NCBI RefSeq assembly: GCF_014334115.1
Contig: NZ_CP060494.1
Coordinates: 2,200,501 to 2,264,500 of the forward strand
DNA from: Sphingosinithalassobacter sp. CS137
GTDB taxonomy: Bacteria; Pseudomonadota; Alphaproteobacteria; Sphingomonadales; Sphingomonadaceae
DNA: 64,000 nucleotides
Direction of reading: 5' to 3'
Position 1 is the first letter of the stretch, and each line of letters begins with the position of its first letter. The notes below the pieces were generated by a model, which was not told the DNA's origin, searched no databases, and saw only the letters and a list, made by a program, of their open reading frames with translations. Shown here one piece after another: positions 9,698 through 17,987 of the stretch. The position numbers were made by a program, and so were the translations under genes.

Positions 9698-9848
9698 CGG
9701 TGACGGTCGATCCTTCGGCTGCAGGTCGTTTCTCAATACGCTCGAACCGTCCGCAGCCCTCAATTGAACTTACGTGAGGGGAGGCGGCTCGGGATGCGTA
9801 ACCGCAGCATAAGCCGCGTTAACCCGCCCTGAAAGAGATCTCGTTGTT
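9698..9848. promoter_or_regulatory. Divergent promoter region between the cnr/cop operon and the DUF2231 cluster
   Basis: About 150 bases separate the two divergently transcribed units, so the promoters of both must lie here. The autoregulated ECF promoter of the minus-strand operon is expected in this stretch. I see no motif strong enough to fix its -35/-10 elements. A GTTAACCCGCCC element at 9818-9829 recurs as GTAAACCCGCCC at 12570-12581, upstream of the second DUF2231 gene. Confidence 0.45.
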
Positions 9849-10505
9849 ATGAAAGCTGCCCATCTTCTTGTGCTTCTGTGCGTGGGCTTACTCTCGGTCA
9901 GCCCTGCCCATGCGCATGGCGATGAGGAACACGGTGGAGCTGAAAACGCCAAGTTGAGCTCCGAGGTGGCCGGACAGATTTCCAAGGGTGATATCGCGCC
10001 CTCAGCTGTTCAGGCCACCGGGGCGACACCGGTGTCCAGTGGGCACGATGATGCAGCAGGAGGACATGAAAGGGCAGTGGAAGCCGGCGCGCTCGTCTTC
10101 CTTCAGAAGCTGCACCCCGCAACGGTCCATTTCCCAATCGCATTGTTCCTGGTGGCGGCGCTGACCGAACTGTTCGTTATGGCACAGCGAGGAGCAAGTC
10201 TCGAACCGGCTGTCCGCGTGCTGATCTATGGCGGCGCCGCGGGCGGCGTGATCGCGGCGCTGTTCGGGTGGATCCATACCGGTTTCTGGTTCGGCGGGGA
10301 TGCTGTGATGCAGGTCCACCGGTGGAACGGCATGCTGATCGCCGCGCTGGGCGTGGTCCTGGTGTGGCTCGCTCGCAGCCCACGGGAAAGCAGAACTCTT
10401 CTGCGGGTCGGGCTCTATTCAGTATCTGCGCTCATTCTCGCCCAGGGATTCCTTGGGGGGGAACTCACACATGGGCCCGATCACCTTGGCTTCTCCTGGA
10501 TTTGA
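9849..10505 (+). CDS. His-rich DUF2231 membrane protein
   Basis: 218 residues. A signal sequence (MKAAHLLVLLCVGLLSVSPAHA) is followed by a His-rich segment (HGDEEHGG, SGHDDAAGGHER) and a DUF2231-type four-span membrane domain beginning KLHPATVHFPIALFLVAALTELF, with further HxxxW-like positions (HTGFWFGG, VHRWNGML, LTHGPDH). Paired histidines in the membrane region are compatible with heme binding, but DUF2231 has no settled function. First gene of a plus-strand cluster running to 13158. Confidence 0.72.
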   Translation: MKAAHLLVLLCVGLLSVSPAHAHGDEEHGGAENAKLSSEVAGQISKGDIAPSAVQATGATPVSSGHDDAAGGHERAVEAGALVFLQKLHPATVHFPIALFLVAALTELFVMAQRGASLEPAVRVLIYGGAAGGVIAALFGWIHTGFWFGGDAVMQVHRWNGMLIAALGVVLVWLARSPRESRTLLRVGLYSVSALILAQGFLGGELTHGPDHLGFSWI

Positions 10506-10519
10506 AGGGAAAAATCGTC

Positions 10520-10912
10520 ATGAGTTCATTCACGCACAAGCAAATTTTTGCGGCGATCCTGATCGGTGCCGCATCAGCGGTCCTGGCTGCATGCGACCAG
10601 CAGGCAGCCCCCAACGACCGAGTGGAGGGCTCTGAACTGGGCGAGGCGGCGCCGCCGGAAACGGTCTTCCCGGTGACTGAAGTTGATGCGGACAGTTCCG
10701 CCGAGATCGAAAGCCAAGACGTCCCGGCCGCCGCCGCGGCGAAACCCGAGCGCAGGTCAGCCGATCAAGTGCCGACAAGGTCGGCAAGCAAGCCTGCGCC
10801 CAGTTCCACCACAGTCCCGATGCCTCCCAAGAGCGAGGCTGCCGAACCGGCAGATCCTCATGCAGGACATGATATGGAAGCCATGTCCGATCACGACATG
10901 AATCGCATGTAA
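10520..10912 (+). CDS. Lipoprotein with His/Met copper-motif tail
   Basis: 130-residue predicted lipoprotein with lipobox AASAVLAAC, a long low-complexity Ala/Pro/Glu region and a C-terminal metal-binding-like tail (DPHAGHDMEAMSDHDMNRM). The HDM/MDH pattern resembles the copper motifs of CopA and CopB nearby. No enzyme domain. Start at 10520 has AAGGGA upstream. It lies 14 bases after the DUF2231 gene. A periplasmic copper-binding role is inferred from the tail and the context. Confidence 0.65.
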   Translation: MSSFTHKQIFAAILIGAASAVLAACDQQAAPNDRVEGSELGEAAPPETVFPVTEVDADSSAEIESQDVPAAAAAKPERRSADQVPTRSASKPAPSSTTVPMPPKSEAAEPADPHAGHDMEAMSDHDMNRM

Positions 10913-10930
10913 CAAAGGAAGGGTCGAACT

Positions 10931-10956
10931 GGAACGATGTCGCGGTCTGTGCGGTT
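10931..10956 (+). promoter_or_regulatory. Possible EcfG-type general-stress promoter
   Basis: GGAAC (10931-10935) is followed after 17 bases by GGTT (10953-10956), one mismatch from the alphaproteobacterial EcfG pattern GGAAC-N16/17-CGTT. It lies about 70 bases upstream of the DUF305 gene start. A single short match in one window is suggestive only. Confidence 0.35.
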
Positions 10957-11023
10957 AAAAAATCAGAACCAATTCAGATCGGGACCGGCGCTCGACCAGA
11001 TTATAAATAGACAGGAGCGTTAG

Positions 11024-11548
11024 ATGGCACAGAAAGAACACGCAGACGGAGGTGAATCGAAGGGATACCTGCGCTTCATGGCGATGATCGCCACCTCAAC
11101 GGTCGTCATGTTCTTCCTAATGTATGTTAATACATACGACGCCGATCACATGACCTGGAGCGAGACACGCTTTTGGATGGCTTTCGTCATGGGGTCCGCG
11201 ATGATGGTCGTCATGATGCTGTTCATGTGGAGCATGCACAAGAACAAGACCAAGAACTTCATCATACTCGGCGTCGCTGCCGTTGTCTTCGCCCTCGCGC
11301 TTTGGCTGGTTCGTAGCCAGACTACCGTAACCGACACCGAATACATGTCGGCGATGATCCCCCACCATTCGATTGCCATCATGACCAGCGAGCGTGCGCA
11401 CATACGCGATCCGCGGGTCCGCAAGTTAGCCCACGACATCATTCTCGCCCAGCGGCGGGAGATCGCCCAAATGAAATACCTGATTGCCGATATCGAGGAG
11501 AACGGTGTTCGCACTGCGGAGCGCATGCCCGAGGAGGTGGAGCAATGA
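11024..11548 (+). CDS. DUF305 membrane protein
   Basis: 174 residues. Three hydrophobic spans (about 17-34, 46-65 and 77-95) are followed by a DUF305 core (MSAMIPHHSIAIMTSERAH, KLAHDIILAQRREIAQMKYLI). DUF305 proteins carry a conserved HH pair and helical metal-site residues and often sit in copper islands; their biochemical role is unsettled. A good Shine-Dalgarno (caggag) precedes the ATG. The stop overlaps the next ATG (ATGA), giving tight coupling to the lipoprotein gene. Confidence 0.8.
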   Translation: MAQKEHADGGESKGYLRFMAMIATSTVVMFFLMYVNTYDADHMTWSETRFWMAFVMGSAMMVVMMLFMWSMHKNKTKNFIILGVAAVVFALALWLVRSQTTVTDTEYMSAMIPHHSIAIMTSERAHIRDPRVRKLAHDIILAQRREIAQMKYLIADIEENGVRTAERMPEEVEQ

Positions 11549-12033
11549 AAATAGCAGTTACGATCGCACTTCTGGCGTTGCCTCTGGCGGCCTGCAACCA
11601 GAACACTGAGCTCGGCAATGACCGCGAAGGTCAGATCGACGCGGCGCCAACCCCGGCACCGATCATGGGTGCTGCAGCCGCACTTGAGAACGTCGCCACC
11701 GCCGCACTCAAGCCCGAAACCATGAGTGATGCAGACATCGCGGCGCTTGGTGGAAGAGAAGGGCGCTGCGCGGTCAAGCTGACCGAGGTGGACTTTCCGT
11801 CATTCCTTTACGAACCCACAGGCAGCGGCGCCATCAAGCTGAATGGCAAGCTCATTGTGTTGCGCAATGCTGGCGATGCCAGGTTTGAAGACGGTGGACT
11901 GACGGTCACACTGCAGCCGGTGGATGATGAAGGTAACGCCGGCCTCCAGGCGATGGAGATGATCATCGTTCCTCCCGGCGCGAAGGATGAGATCGGCTAT
12001 CGCGGCTATAGTCAGTGTTTCCAGGTTAGATGA
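11545..12033 (+). CDS. Lipoprotein of unknown function in the copper cluster
   Basis: 162-residue predicted lipoprotein (LLALPLAAC lipobox). After an Ala/Pro-rich spacer there is a compact domain (IAALGGREGRCAVKLTEVDF, FLYEPTGSGAIKLNGKLIVL, GYRGYSQCFQVR) with two cysteines that may form a disulfide. I do not recognise the family. Coupled by ATGA overlap to the DUF305 gene and followed three bases later by a cytochrome c gene, so it is probably part of the same envelope module. Confidence 0.65.
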   Translation: MKIAVTIALLALPLAACNQNTELGNDREGQIDAAPTPAPIMGAAAALENVATAALKPETMSDADIAALGGREGRCAVKLTEVDFPSFLYEPTGSGAIKLNGKLIVLRNAGDARFEDGGLTVTLQPVDDEGNAGLQAMEMIIVPPGAKDEIGYRGYSQCFQVR

Positions 12034-12036
12034 GGC

Positions 12037-12555
12037 ATGAGCGCAACGGGGAAAGGAGTCGTCCACGGTGCTGTTGGCGCGCTGGTCGCTCTGATCCTGA
12101 TCGGGTTGGTCGTAGTCCTCACTGGAAGCTACAATGTCGCGGCGACCGAGCGGCACACCACCGTCGGAGAATGGGCGCTCGACACGAATTTCAGGAATTC
12201 GGTGCAAGGGCACGGCAGCGACATCACTGCACCCGAACTAACGCCTGCGATGGTCGCGGCCGGTGCGGGTGAGTACAAGGCAATGTGCGCCCATTGTCAC
12301 GGAGGAATCGGCGAGGGGCGCGCCGAATGGGCCCAGGGCATGCGCCCCAAACCCCCGGCGCTTGCCGGAGCGGCCGACGAGTGGAGCGCGAGCGAAGTGT
12401 TCTGGCTGGTCAAACACGGCGCCAGGATGACCGGAATGCCAGCCTTCGGCGACACTCACGATGATCGCGCGATCTGGAATATCGCTGCCTTCGTGAAGCA
12501 GATGCCGGAGATGAGCGAAGACGAGTATATCGCGTTCGGAGAAGGCCAGCATTAG
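12037..12555 (+). CDS. Membrane-anchored class I cytochrome c
   Basis: 172 residues with an N-terminal membrane anchor (ALVALILIGLVVVLTGSYNVAA) and a single cytochrome c domain: heme motif CAHCH (C84, C87, H88) and a Met ligand candidate in MTGMPAFGD. It resembles the small c-type cytochromes that accompany multicopper and quinone-linked systems. In this cluster it is the only clear electron carrier, which suggests the cluster performs a redox step in the periplasm. It starts three bases after the upstream stop. Confidence 0.82.
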   Translation: MSATGKGVVHGAVGALVALILIGLVVVLTGSYNVAATERHTTVGEWALDTNFRNSVQGHGSDITAPELTPAMVAAGAGEYKAMCAHCHGGIGEGRAEWAQGMRPKPPALAGAADEWSASEVFWLVKHGARMTGMPAFGDTHDDRAIWNIAAFVKQMPEMSEDEYIAFGEGQH

Positions 12556-12666
12556 ATCACAAAGATCACGTAAACCCGCCCCGGGCCGCTCGCATACCCG
12601 CTCCGGCTGATCTTGCGAGGGATAGTCGCTCCAGAAGGCCAGCAACGAGACAGAGGGAGAAATACC

Positions 12667-13158
12667 GTGCCGCCAGTTCATCCGGCCCTAGTGCACTATC
12701 CCGTCGCGCTGGCGGCGACATCGGTTATTGCCGACACTGTGGCGGCAGCCATCAATGTCCCCGCGCTCCTGATCCTTGGCCAATGGGGGATGGCGATCGC
12801 GGCCGTGGGCGCGGCTATCGCCGCTCCGGCCGGTTACTTCGACATGAAACGGGGTGATCTGGCGCACGAGACGCACGAGCTCGTCCACCTGCACATGAAA
12901 TCAGGCTTGGTACTGGTAGTTGTGCTTGCGATCGCTGCCCTCTGGCGCTGGTCCCTCGCAGAGCCGACCCTTCTCTACTTCGTATTCGCCTGGATCGTTC
13001 TCGCAGGTGTGGCGCTTCAAGCCTGGATGGGCGGAGAGATCGTTTATGCACACGGCGGCGGGGTCGCAGCGGCAGGTCAGGGCACCGCACCAGAGGCCGA
13101 AGCGAAAAAGCCCTCGCGAAGGTTCTACCGCGCAATCACGGGCAAAACGCGAATCTAA
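12667..13158 (+). CDS. Second DUF2231 membrane protein
   Basis: 163 residues with four predicted spans and a DUF2231 opening (PVHPALVHYPVALAATSVIADTV) plus conserved-looking histidines (HETHELVHLHMKSG). The GTG at 12667 is chosen because AGGGAG lies about eight bases upstream; the longer TTG-started frame has an Arg-rich non-membrane leader. C-terminal tail is basic. It closes the plus-strand cluster, so DUF2231 proteins bracket the lipoproteins, DUF305 protein and cytochrome. Confidence 0.75.
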   Translation: MPPVHPALVHYPVALAATSVIADTVAAAINVPALLILGQWGMAIAAVGAAIAAPAGYFDMKRGDLAHETHELVHLHMKSGLVLVVVLAIAALWRWSLAEPTLLYFVFAWIVLAGVALQAWMGGEIVYAHGGGVAAAGQGTAPEAEAKKPSRRFYRAITGKTRI

Positions 13159-13225
13159 CGAAGAGCACCGAAGCTGATCACGTTTTCGGCGTTCATCGGG
13201 GGACGGCAGCCGTAACGGGCGTGAG

Positions 13226-13408
13226 CTAATCCTGATCCCCGCAGCCTTGCGGTCCGAGCCGATGCCGCAAAGTGGGCGCATCGAAATCTGTGGCAACGCC
13301 GACGAACAAAAAAGCATAGACGAAGACGAAAACCAACCATCCAGTAGGTCTATCGATATTCGACGGAGCTATCTCTTCAGATGCCGTGGTCGCCCCAGCC
13401 GTGGGCAT
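13226..13408 (-). CDS. 60-residue single-span membrane ORF coupled to the ion channel gene
   Basis: Starts at an ATG inside the last codons of the channel gene and ends 151 bases beyond that gene's stop. The product has a polar N-terminus, one clear span (GWLVFVFVYAFLFVGVATDF) and a short basic C-terminus. The overlap suggests translational coupling, and a channel-associated microprotein is possible. No homologue is recognised; chance ORF remains an alternative. Confidence 0.4.
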   Translation of the reverse strand: MPTAGATTASEEIAPSNIDRPTGWLVFVFVYAFLFVGVATDFDAPTLRHRLGPQGCGDQD

Positions 13409-14363
13409 TCAGCAACCCGCGGAGCCGCCTACGCCGGTCCTGCTTGGATCGAACGCCGTCGGCGAACTCTTCTTCAGAGACCGCCGGGTAGCCCCGCTGC
13501 AGGATCGAACCGAGCGATGGAACTGGCAGCGGATCATCAGCAGGTTGCACGAACTTTTGCGGCAGAGACTGGAGAACGTTCGTCAAAGCGGAGCGGACTG
13601 AGTTGAGGATCACGGCCGGAGCGCGGAGACCCCGCGGTACGCCATGAGCTGCAATCATCACAATTTGATCGAGCCGTGCAAGGCTTGCAATCGGTGACTT
13701 GGCCGCCTCCCCCGAGTGAAAATACTGGAGGACGGGGTATGCAAGATACTGCTGACTGAGCTTGGTAAGCTGGCTCGCAACGCTTTGCAGCGGCAGGGCT
13801 AGTCCCGAATAATTCCTGCCGTCCCAGCCGGCTGCGACCACTTCCGCGGGCGTATCTCCCAACCCCCATACCTCTGCGGCAAACGCTCGTGCCGAGACGG
13901 CGGCCGAAATCACGGAGATCAGATAGGTGATCGCGAGGGTCGCGGTAAAGAGGCCGGCCCCCGATGCGAGCGCGGTAGCGATCTGCCAACCGTTCCCGTT
14001 CGGCGAGAACTCGCCGTTGCCCAAGGTGAACAGTGTATATCCGACAAAATAGATCCGGTCGCTAACGTCAGCAACGGCTTGGGAAGAGCTGGCGACGAGA
14101 GAGGTCGGAGCTGACCAGAAGATCAGGAACCATCCCAGCCACAGTAAAAGTAGCCAACTCATGGTGGTGATAGTCAGGACGAGCGGACCGGCAACCACCA
14201 TCAGGCGGTGATTTCTAAAAGCTTTCAGAAGGAGCCAGACGAGGTTTGAGGCAGCGCGGGTTATTGGCCCGGCGCCCCCTCCAACCCACAGCGTGGTCCA
14301 GATCGTTTCTAGAAGTGCGGCAGCGACGATAATCACCCCGACAAATAGGATGAACCATTCCAC
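13377..14363 (-). CDS. Two-pore-helix type ion channel (K+ channel family)
   Basis: 328 residues. N-terminal span (WFILFVGVIIVAAALLETIW), further spans around the motif YFVGYTLFTLGNGEFSP, where TLGNG sits at the place of the K+ selectivity filter (usual TVGYG/TLGFG), followed by the inner helix (GLFTATLAITYLISVISAAV) and a soluble C-terminal region. Ion selectivity is therefore uncertain. GTG at 14363 has a strong aaggaggag nine bases upstream, so the longer reading frame to 14468 is unlikely. Confidence 0.75.
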   Translation of the reverse strand: MEWFILFVGVIIVAAALLETIWTTLWVGGGAGPITRAASNLVWLLLKAFRNHRLMVVAGPLVLTITTMSWLLLLWLGWFLIFWSAPTSLVASSSQAVADVSDRIYFVGYTLFTLGNGEFSPNGNGWQIATALASGAGLFTATLAITYLISVISAAVSARAFAAEVWGLGDTPAEVVAAGWDGRNYSGLALPLQSVASQLTKLSQQYLAYPVLQYFHSGEAAKSPIASLARLDQIVMIAAHGVPRGLRAPAVILNSVRSALTNVLQSLPQKFVQPADDPLPVPSLGSILQRGYPAVSEEEFADGVRSKQDRRRRLRGLLNAHGWGDHGI

Positions 14364-14690
14364 CGAAGCATTCTCCTCCTTGGTCGGCGGTCCCATCGCC
14401 GGTGGCGGGGCAGGAAGCGCGCCGGGTTGTCCCCGCACGTGCGCAGCGCCGTGTTTGCAAGCGCCCACCCCTCCGTTTGCGGTCCGCCGCCCGGTCGCCG
14501 CGGTGTGTCTTTCCGCCTACATTGGGAACCAATGCGCTTCTCGCGCGAATGTTTCATCAGACGGTCGCTAGTCGCGTCCGCGGGTTGGACCCGCTGGATT
14601 TGGTCGCGGGCGCCTGACTGCCGCCGCCACCGCACCCGTGCATCTCGAAACGCGTGCGCTGCGATCGAACCCAAGAAATAAGAGTTAACT
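14364..14690. other. Divergent intergenic region between channel and SDR genes
   Basis: About 327 bases between divergent genes. The ribosome binding site of the channel lies at its left end. I see no credible ORF, RNA or strong operator; promoters for both flanking genes are expected. Confidence 0.4.
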
Positions 14691-15701
14691 ATGTCCATCA
14701 TTCTCAAGCCGCTTGAACAGCAAACCATCGTCATCACCGGGGCCACGAGCGGCAACGGCTTGGCCACAGTCCGCGAGGCAGCCCGCAGAGGAGCTTCACT
14801 AGTGCTCGCCGCGCGCAACGCAGAGGCGCTCGAGGAAATCGCAGACGAGCTGCGTGCGACAGGTGCGCGCGTGGCGACCTGCAAGGCAGACGTCGCTTCT
14901 GACGAAGACATCGAGCGCATTGCGCAAACTGCCATCGAGGCATTTGGTGGCTTCGACACTTGGGTGAACGACGCGGCTGCGGCGATGTACGGCAGGATGG
15001 ATGAGATCCCGATGGAGGACCACCGCCGCGTCTTCGACGTCAACTATTTCGGCGTGCTCAAGGGCTCCCTTGTCGCGGCCGACCACCTGCGCGAAAAGGG
15101 CGGGGCGATCATCAATTTGGGTTCGGTCCTGTCGGATCGAGCGATGATCCTGCAGGGCGCGTATTCCGCGACCAAGCACGCGGTGAAGGCCGCCACCGAC
15201 GCCTTGCGCATGGAACTGCAGCGCGACGGCGTGCCAATCTCGGTAACCCTGATCAAGCCCGCGGCGATGCACACACCCTATCCCGAGCATGCGCGCAACT
15301 ACATGAACGAGCCGGCGAGGCTGCCGCCGATCCTCTACGATCCGCGGCTCGTGGCCGAGGCCATCCTTTTTGCGGCCGAACATTCCAAGCGTCAGCTGTA
15401 CGTGGGCGGCAACGGCTATTTAATCAGCCTAGGCGGCCGGTTTGCCAAGCGAGCGACCGACGCAGCCATGAAGGCGCTTGGTCGAAGGTTGCAGACCGAC
15501 GAGCACCAGCCCGCGCCGCCGGCGACAAAGGACAACCTCTATGAACCGCGCCAGGATGGATCAATCGATGGCCATCAAGATTACTATGTGCGGCGCACCA
15601 GCCTCCTTCTGGAAGCTCAAAAGCAGCCTGCACTTACCCTGCTTACCGCGGCAGCAGGGCTGGGTCTCCTCCTACTTCCGAGATGGGGCCGCGCCAGCTG
15701 A
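14691..15701 (+). CDS. SDR-family oxidoreductase with C-terminal membrane tail
   Basis: 336 residues. Rossmann fold with NAD(P) motif TGATSGNG near residue 17, a structural segment (VNDAAAAMYG), catalytic serine region (INLGSVLSD) and the YSATK catalytic Tyr/Lys pair. After the SDR core (about 250 residues) a polar extension leads to a short hydrophobic segment (LTLLTAAAGLGLLLLP), suggesting membrane attachment. Long SDRs of this type are common in sphingomonads, often labelled short-chain dehydrogenase only; the substrate cannot be inferred. It sits alone beside the copper block. Confidence 0.82.
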   Translation: MSIILKPLEQQTIVITGATSGNGLATVREAARRGASLVLAARNAEALEEIADELRATGARVATCKADVASDEDIERIAQTAIEAFGGFDTWVNDAAAAMYGRMDEIPMEDHRRVFDVNYFGVLKGSLVAADHLREKGGAIINLGSVLSDRAMILQGAYSATKHAVKAATDALRMELQRDGVPISVTLIKPAAMHTPYPEHARNYMNEPARLPPILYDPRLVAEAILFAAEHSKRQLYVGGNGYLISLGGRFAKRATDAAMKALGRRLQTDEHQPAPPATKDNLYEPRQDGSIDGHQDYYVRRTSLLLEAQKQPALTLLTAAAGLGLLLLPRWGRAS

Positions 15702-16109
15702 ATGCGCTATCCCATTGAGGGTAGCTCTTGAGATCGCAGCGCGACATGTCGATCATTTGAAATCAGAGCGAAGGGCGGCCATCGATTGTCTTCAAATCAT
15801 TCTGGAAAAAATGGTGTAGAGTCCTTAAAAAGGCATCGAACCAATACCTTAGTGGCCGTTTGCGGGCCCTTTCCGGGCTTTTTCCGAAAGCCGCATTCTG
15901 GAAGTGCCTGTTATAAATGCGGAAAATACCTTGAATTGGATGCCTCTTCTGGCACCATTTGTTCTTCCGCCGGGGTCCGCGGAAGTGCGCCAAACCCATG
16001 GTTTTCCGCCGTTTTTGGGGTAAAGTCGTCTTCCGAAATTCGGGTGCGATCGGGAACAATCATGGTATCCGTTATGGTATCGAGCCGCCCTTATGGGCGG
16101 TCGATGCCA
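15702..16109. other. AT-richer gene-poor segment upstream of an integrase relic
   Basis: Visibly lower in GC than its neighbours and without a credible gene. It contains a 7-bp stem hairpin (CTTCCGC 15964-15970 with GCGGAAG 15979-15985), several other ttccg/cggaa copies, a repeated ATGGTATC (from 16062 and 16074) and a hairpin CCGCCC-ttat-GGGCGG (16085-16100) just before the integrase-like start. This is the kind of place where recombinase arm sites and an attachment site would lie, but no clear att duplication is visible in the window. Confidence 0.45.
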
Positions 16110-16400
16110 TGGGAAAATTGTTCTCGACGATGGTCGCCCACGCAAGGCCGCCGGAACGGCCATATAAGCGCACCGACGACGGGTCTTTATCTCCTAGTCA
16201 AGCCGAACGGCGCAGGCTCTGGCGGCTGAACTGCGCCTATCTCGGCAAGCAGCACACGCTTTCGTTCGGGCCTTGGCCGGAGGTGGGGCTGGCCGCGGCA
16301 CGCTAGCAGCTCGCCGAAGCACGCAGATTGATCGCCGCTGATTTCGATTCTTCGCATGAGCAGAAGCTCGCGCTTGCCAGGCCAGCTCGACTGCGACGTC
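16110..16400 (+). pseudogene. Decayed N-terminal fragment of a P4-type tyrosine integrase
   Basis: The translation matches the N-terminal arm-binding domain of P4-type integrases but only across frames: RPYKRTDDG in one frame, then GLYLLVKPNGAGS in another, then LWRLNCAYLGKQ, TLSFGPWPEVGLAAAR back in the first, a TAG stop (16304-16306), and a continuation resembling EARRLIAADFDSS. So there are two frameshifts and a nonsense codon, and the catalytic domain is missing. It marks past integration of an island at this point. Confidence 0.75.
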
Positions 16401-16487
16401 TTCTTCATACGATGCTGATGGAAGCATCGTCCGAGCGCCCGTCGCTTTTCTTCCGATCGCCGAGCAAGATCGACAAGGATGGGTCAC

Positions 16488-17987
16488 TTACACCGGATCG
16501 CTGGCGGATCTCATTCTTCGCGAAGAGGCCAGGAGCAGCAAACCCCCGGCCAGCAACGCCGCATTGATCGCCCACACGGTCACGCTGCCGCTACCACTCG
16601 CGCGGAAAATCGAATGGCCGACCGCGATCCCGGCGAGCAGCAATGCAGTGGCAAGCTTGCCTGCGTGAGCGAGCACGCGCGCCGACAGAATCGCGCACAG
16701 CCCCAGGCACAGCACCGTGCCGCCGGCCCAGATGGCGACCATCTGTTCGGACGAGGCCGAGGGCAGCATCAGCGCCACTGCGGCAACCAACCCTAGGCCG
16801 ACCGGCTGGCTCCATACCACAGCCGCCCAGACGCGCTCCCACCCGGGCGCGGGGCGTCCCTTGTCCCGGCGCCTCGCCAGCCAGATGTTGACGCCGCCGA
16901 CCGCGAGATAGGTCATCCCCAGGCCGAGAATGAAGTAGACGATCTTGATGATCGGACCGCCGAACCAGCCGAAGTGCAGCGGGCCGAGCGAACCCTGGAT
17001 GCGCTCGCCCGTCGTCGCTTCGGGAAGCGACTTGGCGTAATATCGCTCGCCGTTGCGAGCGAAGCCATATTCCGCGCCGCCGGCCAGCACCCTGTCGTCA
17101 CGGTAGGAAAGCACGACCGCGCCGCCCTGTTCGGTCGGGTGGACGAGTTCGATCCGCTCCAGCCTGCTCGCGCTGGGCCGGGATTCCAGCATGGGCCGAA
17201 TGTCGATCATCGGCGCCGCAGCGGGATTGTCGGCGGGTTCGGGCGGCAGGAACAGATCGTAGATCTTGCCGGTGTCGCCGCTGAACATCGCCATGCCGAG
17301 CACACCCACGACGATCGTCACCAGGCCCAGAAATGCCCCGCTCAGCGAAACGATGAAGTGAAAGGGCAGGCCCCATACGCCGATCCGGTTGTGCAGGTCC
17401 GCTTCCTGCAGGCGGGCCGAACCGCCGAGCCGGAGATGGAAGGCGTCGCGAAAGATGCGGGGATGCGCGAGGATGCCCGAGATGAGGGAGGACAGCAGCG
17501 CCACGCCGGTCATGCCGACGACGAAGCCCCCCCAGGTCGACGGCAGGTGCAGGAAGATGTGCAGTCCGGACAGAAAGGCGGACCACGGCGTCTCCAGCGG
17601 CCCGACGATCCGGCCGGCCTCATCGGCCAGCCAGACCGACTGTTCCTGCGCGTAGACATAGATTCGCAGGAGCGGATTGTCGTCGGCCGGCAGCGTTGCA
17701 TAGACGTGGCCGATTTCCGCACCGCCGCGTTCTACGGCCCCGGTCAGCGCGACCTGGATGGCATCGTTCGAAAGCTGTCGAATCTCGGGTGCGCCGGCGG
17801 CTTCCCACCAGATAAATTCATCGTAGAACACCAGCAGCGAGCCCGACAGGCAGACGACGTAGATCGCCGCCGCGAAGGCGAGCCCGAGGCCGCTGTGCCC
17901 CTTGAGCACCGCCTGGACGAACCCTGCGGGCACGCGCGCGAGAAGTGGCTTGCGGCGCGGTCGCTCGCGCGGTGTCGTGTCGTCCAT
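16488..17987 (-). CDS. PepSY-associated TM protein (ferric-reductase-like, iron uptake)
   Basis: 499-residue membrane protein of the PepSY-TM family: first span GLGLAFAAAIYVVCLSGSLLVFYDEFIWWEAAGAPEIRQ region near the N-terminus, a PepSY-containing periplasmic part, HIFLHLPSTWGGFVVGMTGV, HNRIGVWGLPFHFIVSLSGA, and further C-terminal spans. Proteins of this type next to TonB receptors are thought to reduce or strip iron from siderophores. The true start is ATG 17987, which overlaps the upstream stop (TGATG); the longer open frame to 18536 is only antisense/out-of-frame coding. Confidence 0.8.
   Translation of the reverse strand: MDDTTPRERPRRKPLLARVPAGFVQAVLKGHSGLGLAFAAAIYVVCLSGSLLVFYDEFIWWEAAGAPEIRQLSNDAIQVALTGAVERGGAEIGHVYATLPADDNPLLRIYVYAQEQSVWLADEAGRIVGPLETPWSAFLSGLHIFLHLPSTWGGFVVGMTGVALLSSLISGILAHPRIFRDAFHLRLGGSARLQEADLHNRIGVWGLPFHFIVSLSGAFLGLVTIVVGVLGMAMFSGDTGKIYDLFLPPEPADNPAAAPMIDIRPMLESRPSASRLERIELVHPTEQGGAVVLSYRDDRVLAGGAEYGFARNGERYYAKSLPEATTGERIQGSLGPLHFGWFGGPIIKIVYFILGLGMTYLAVGGVNIWLARRRDKGRPAPGWERVWAAVVWSQPVGLGLVAAVALMLPSASSEQMVAIWAGGTVLCLGLCAILSARVLAHAGKLATALLLAGIAVGHSIFRASGSGSVTVWAINAALLAGGLLLLASSRRMRSASDPV

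Noticed and set aside
9818..9848. ECF promoter GTTAAC-N17-TCGTT for the first DUF2231 gene
   Set aside because: It would start transcription inside the coding sequence, only four bases lie between the -10 and the ATG.
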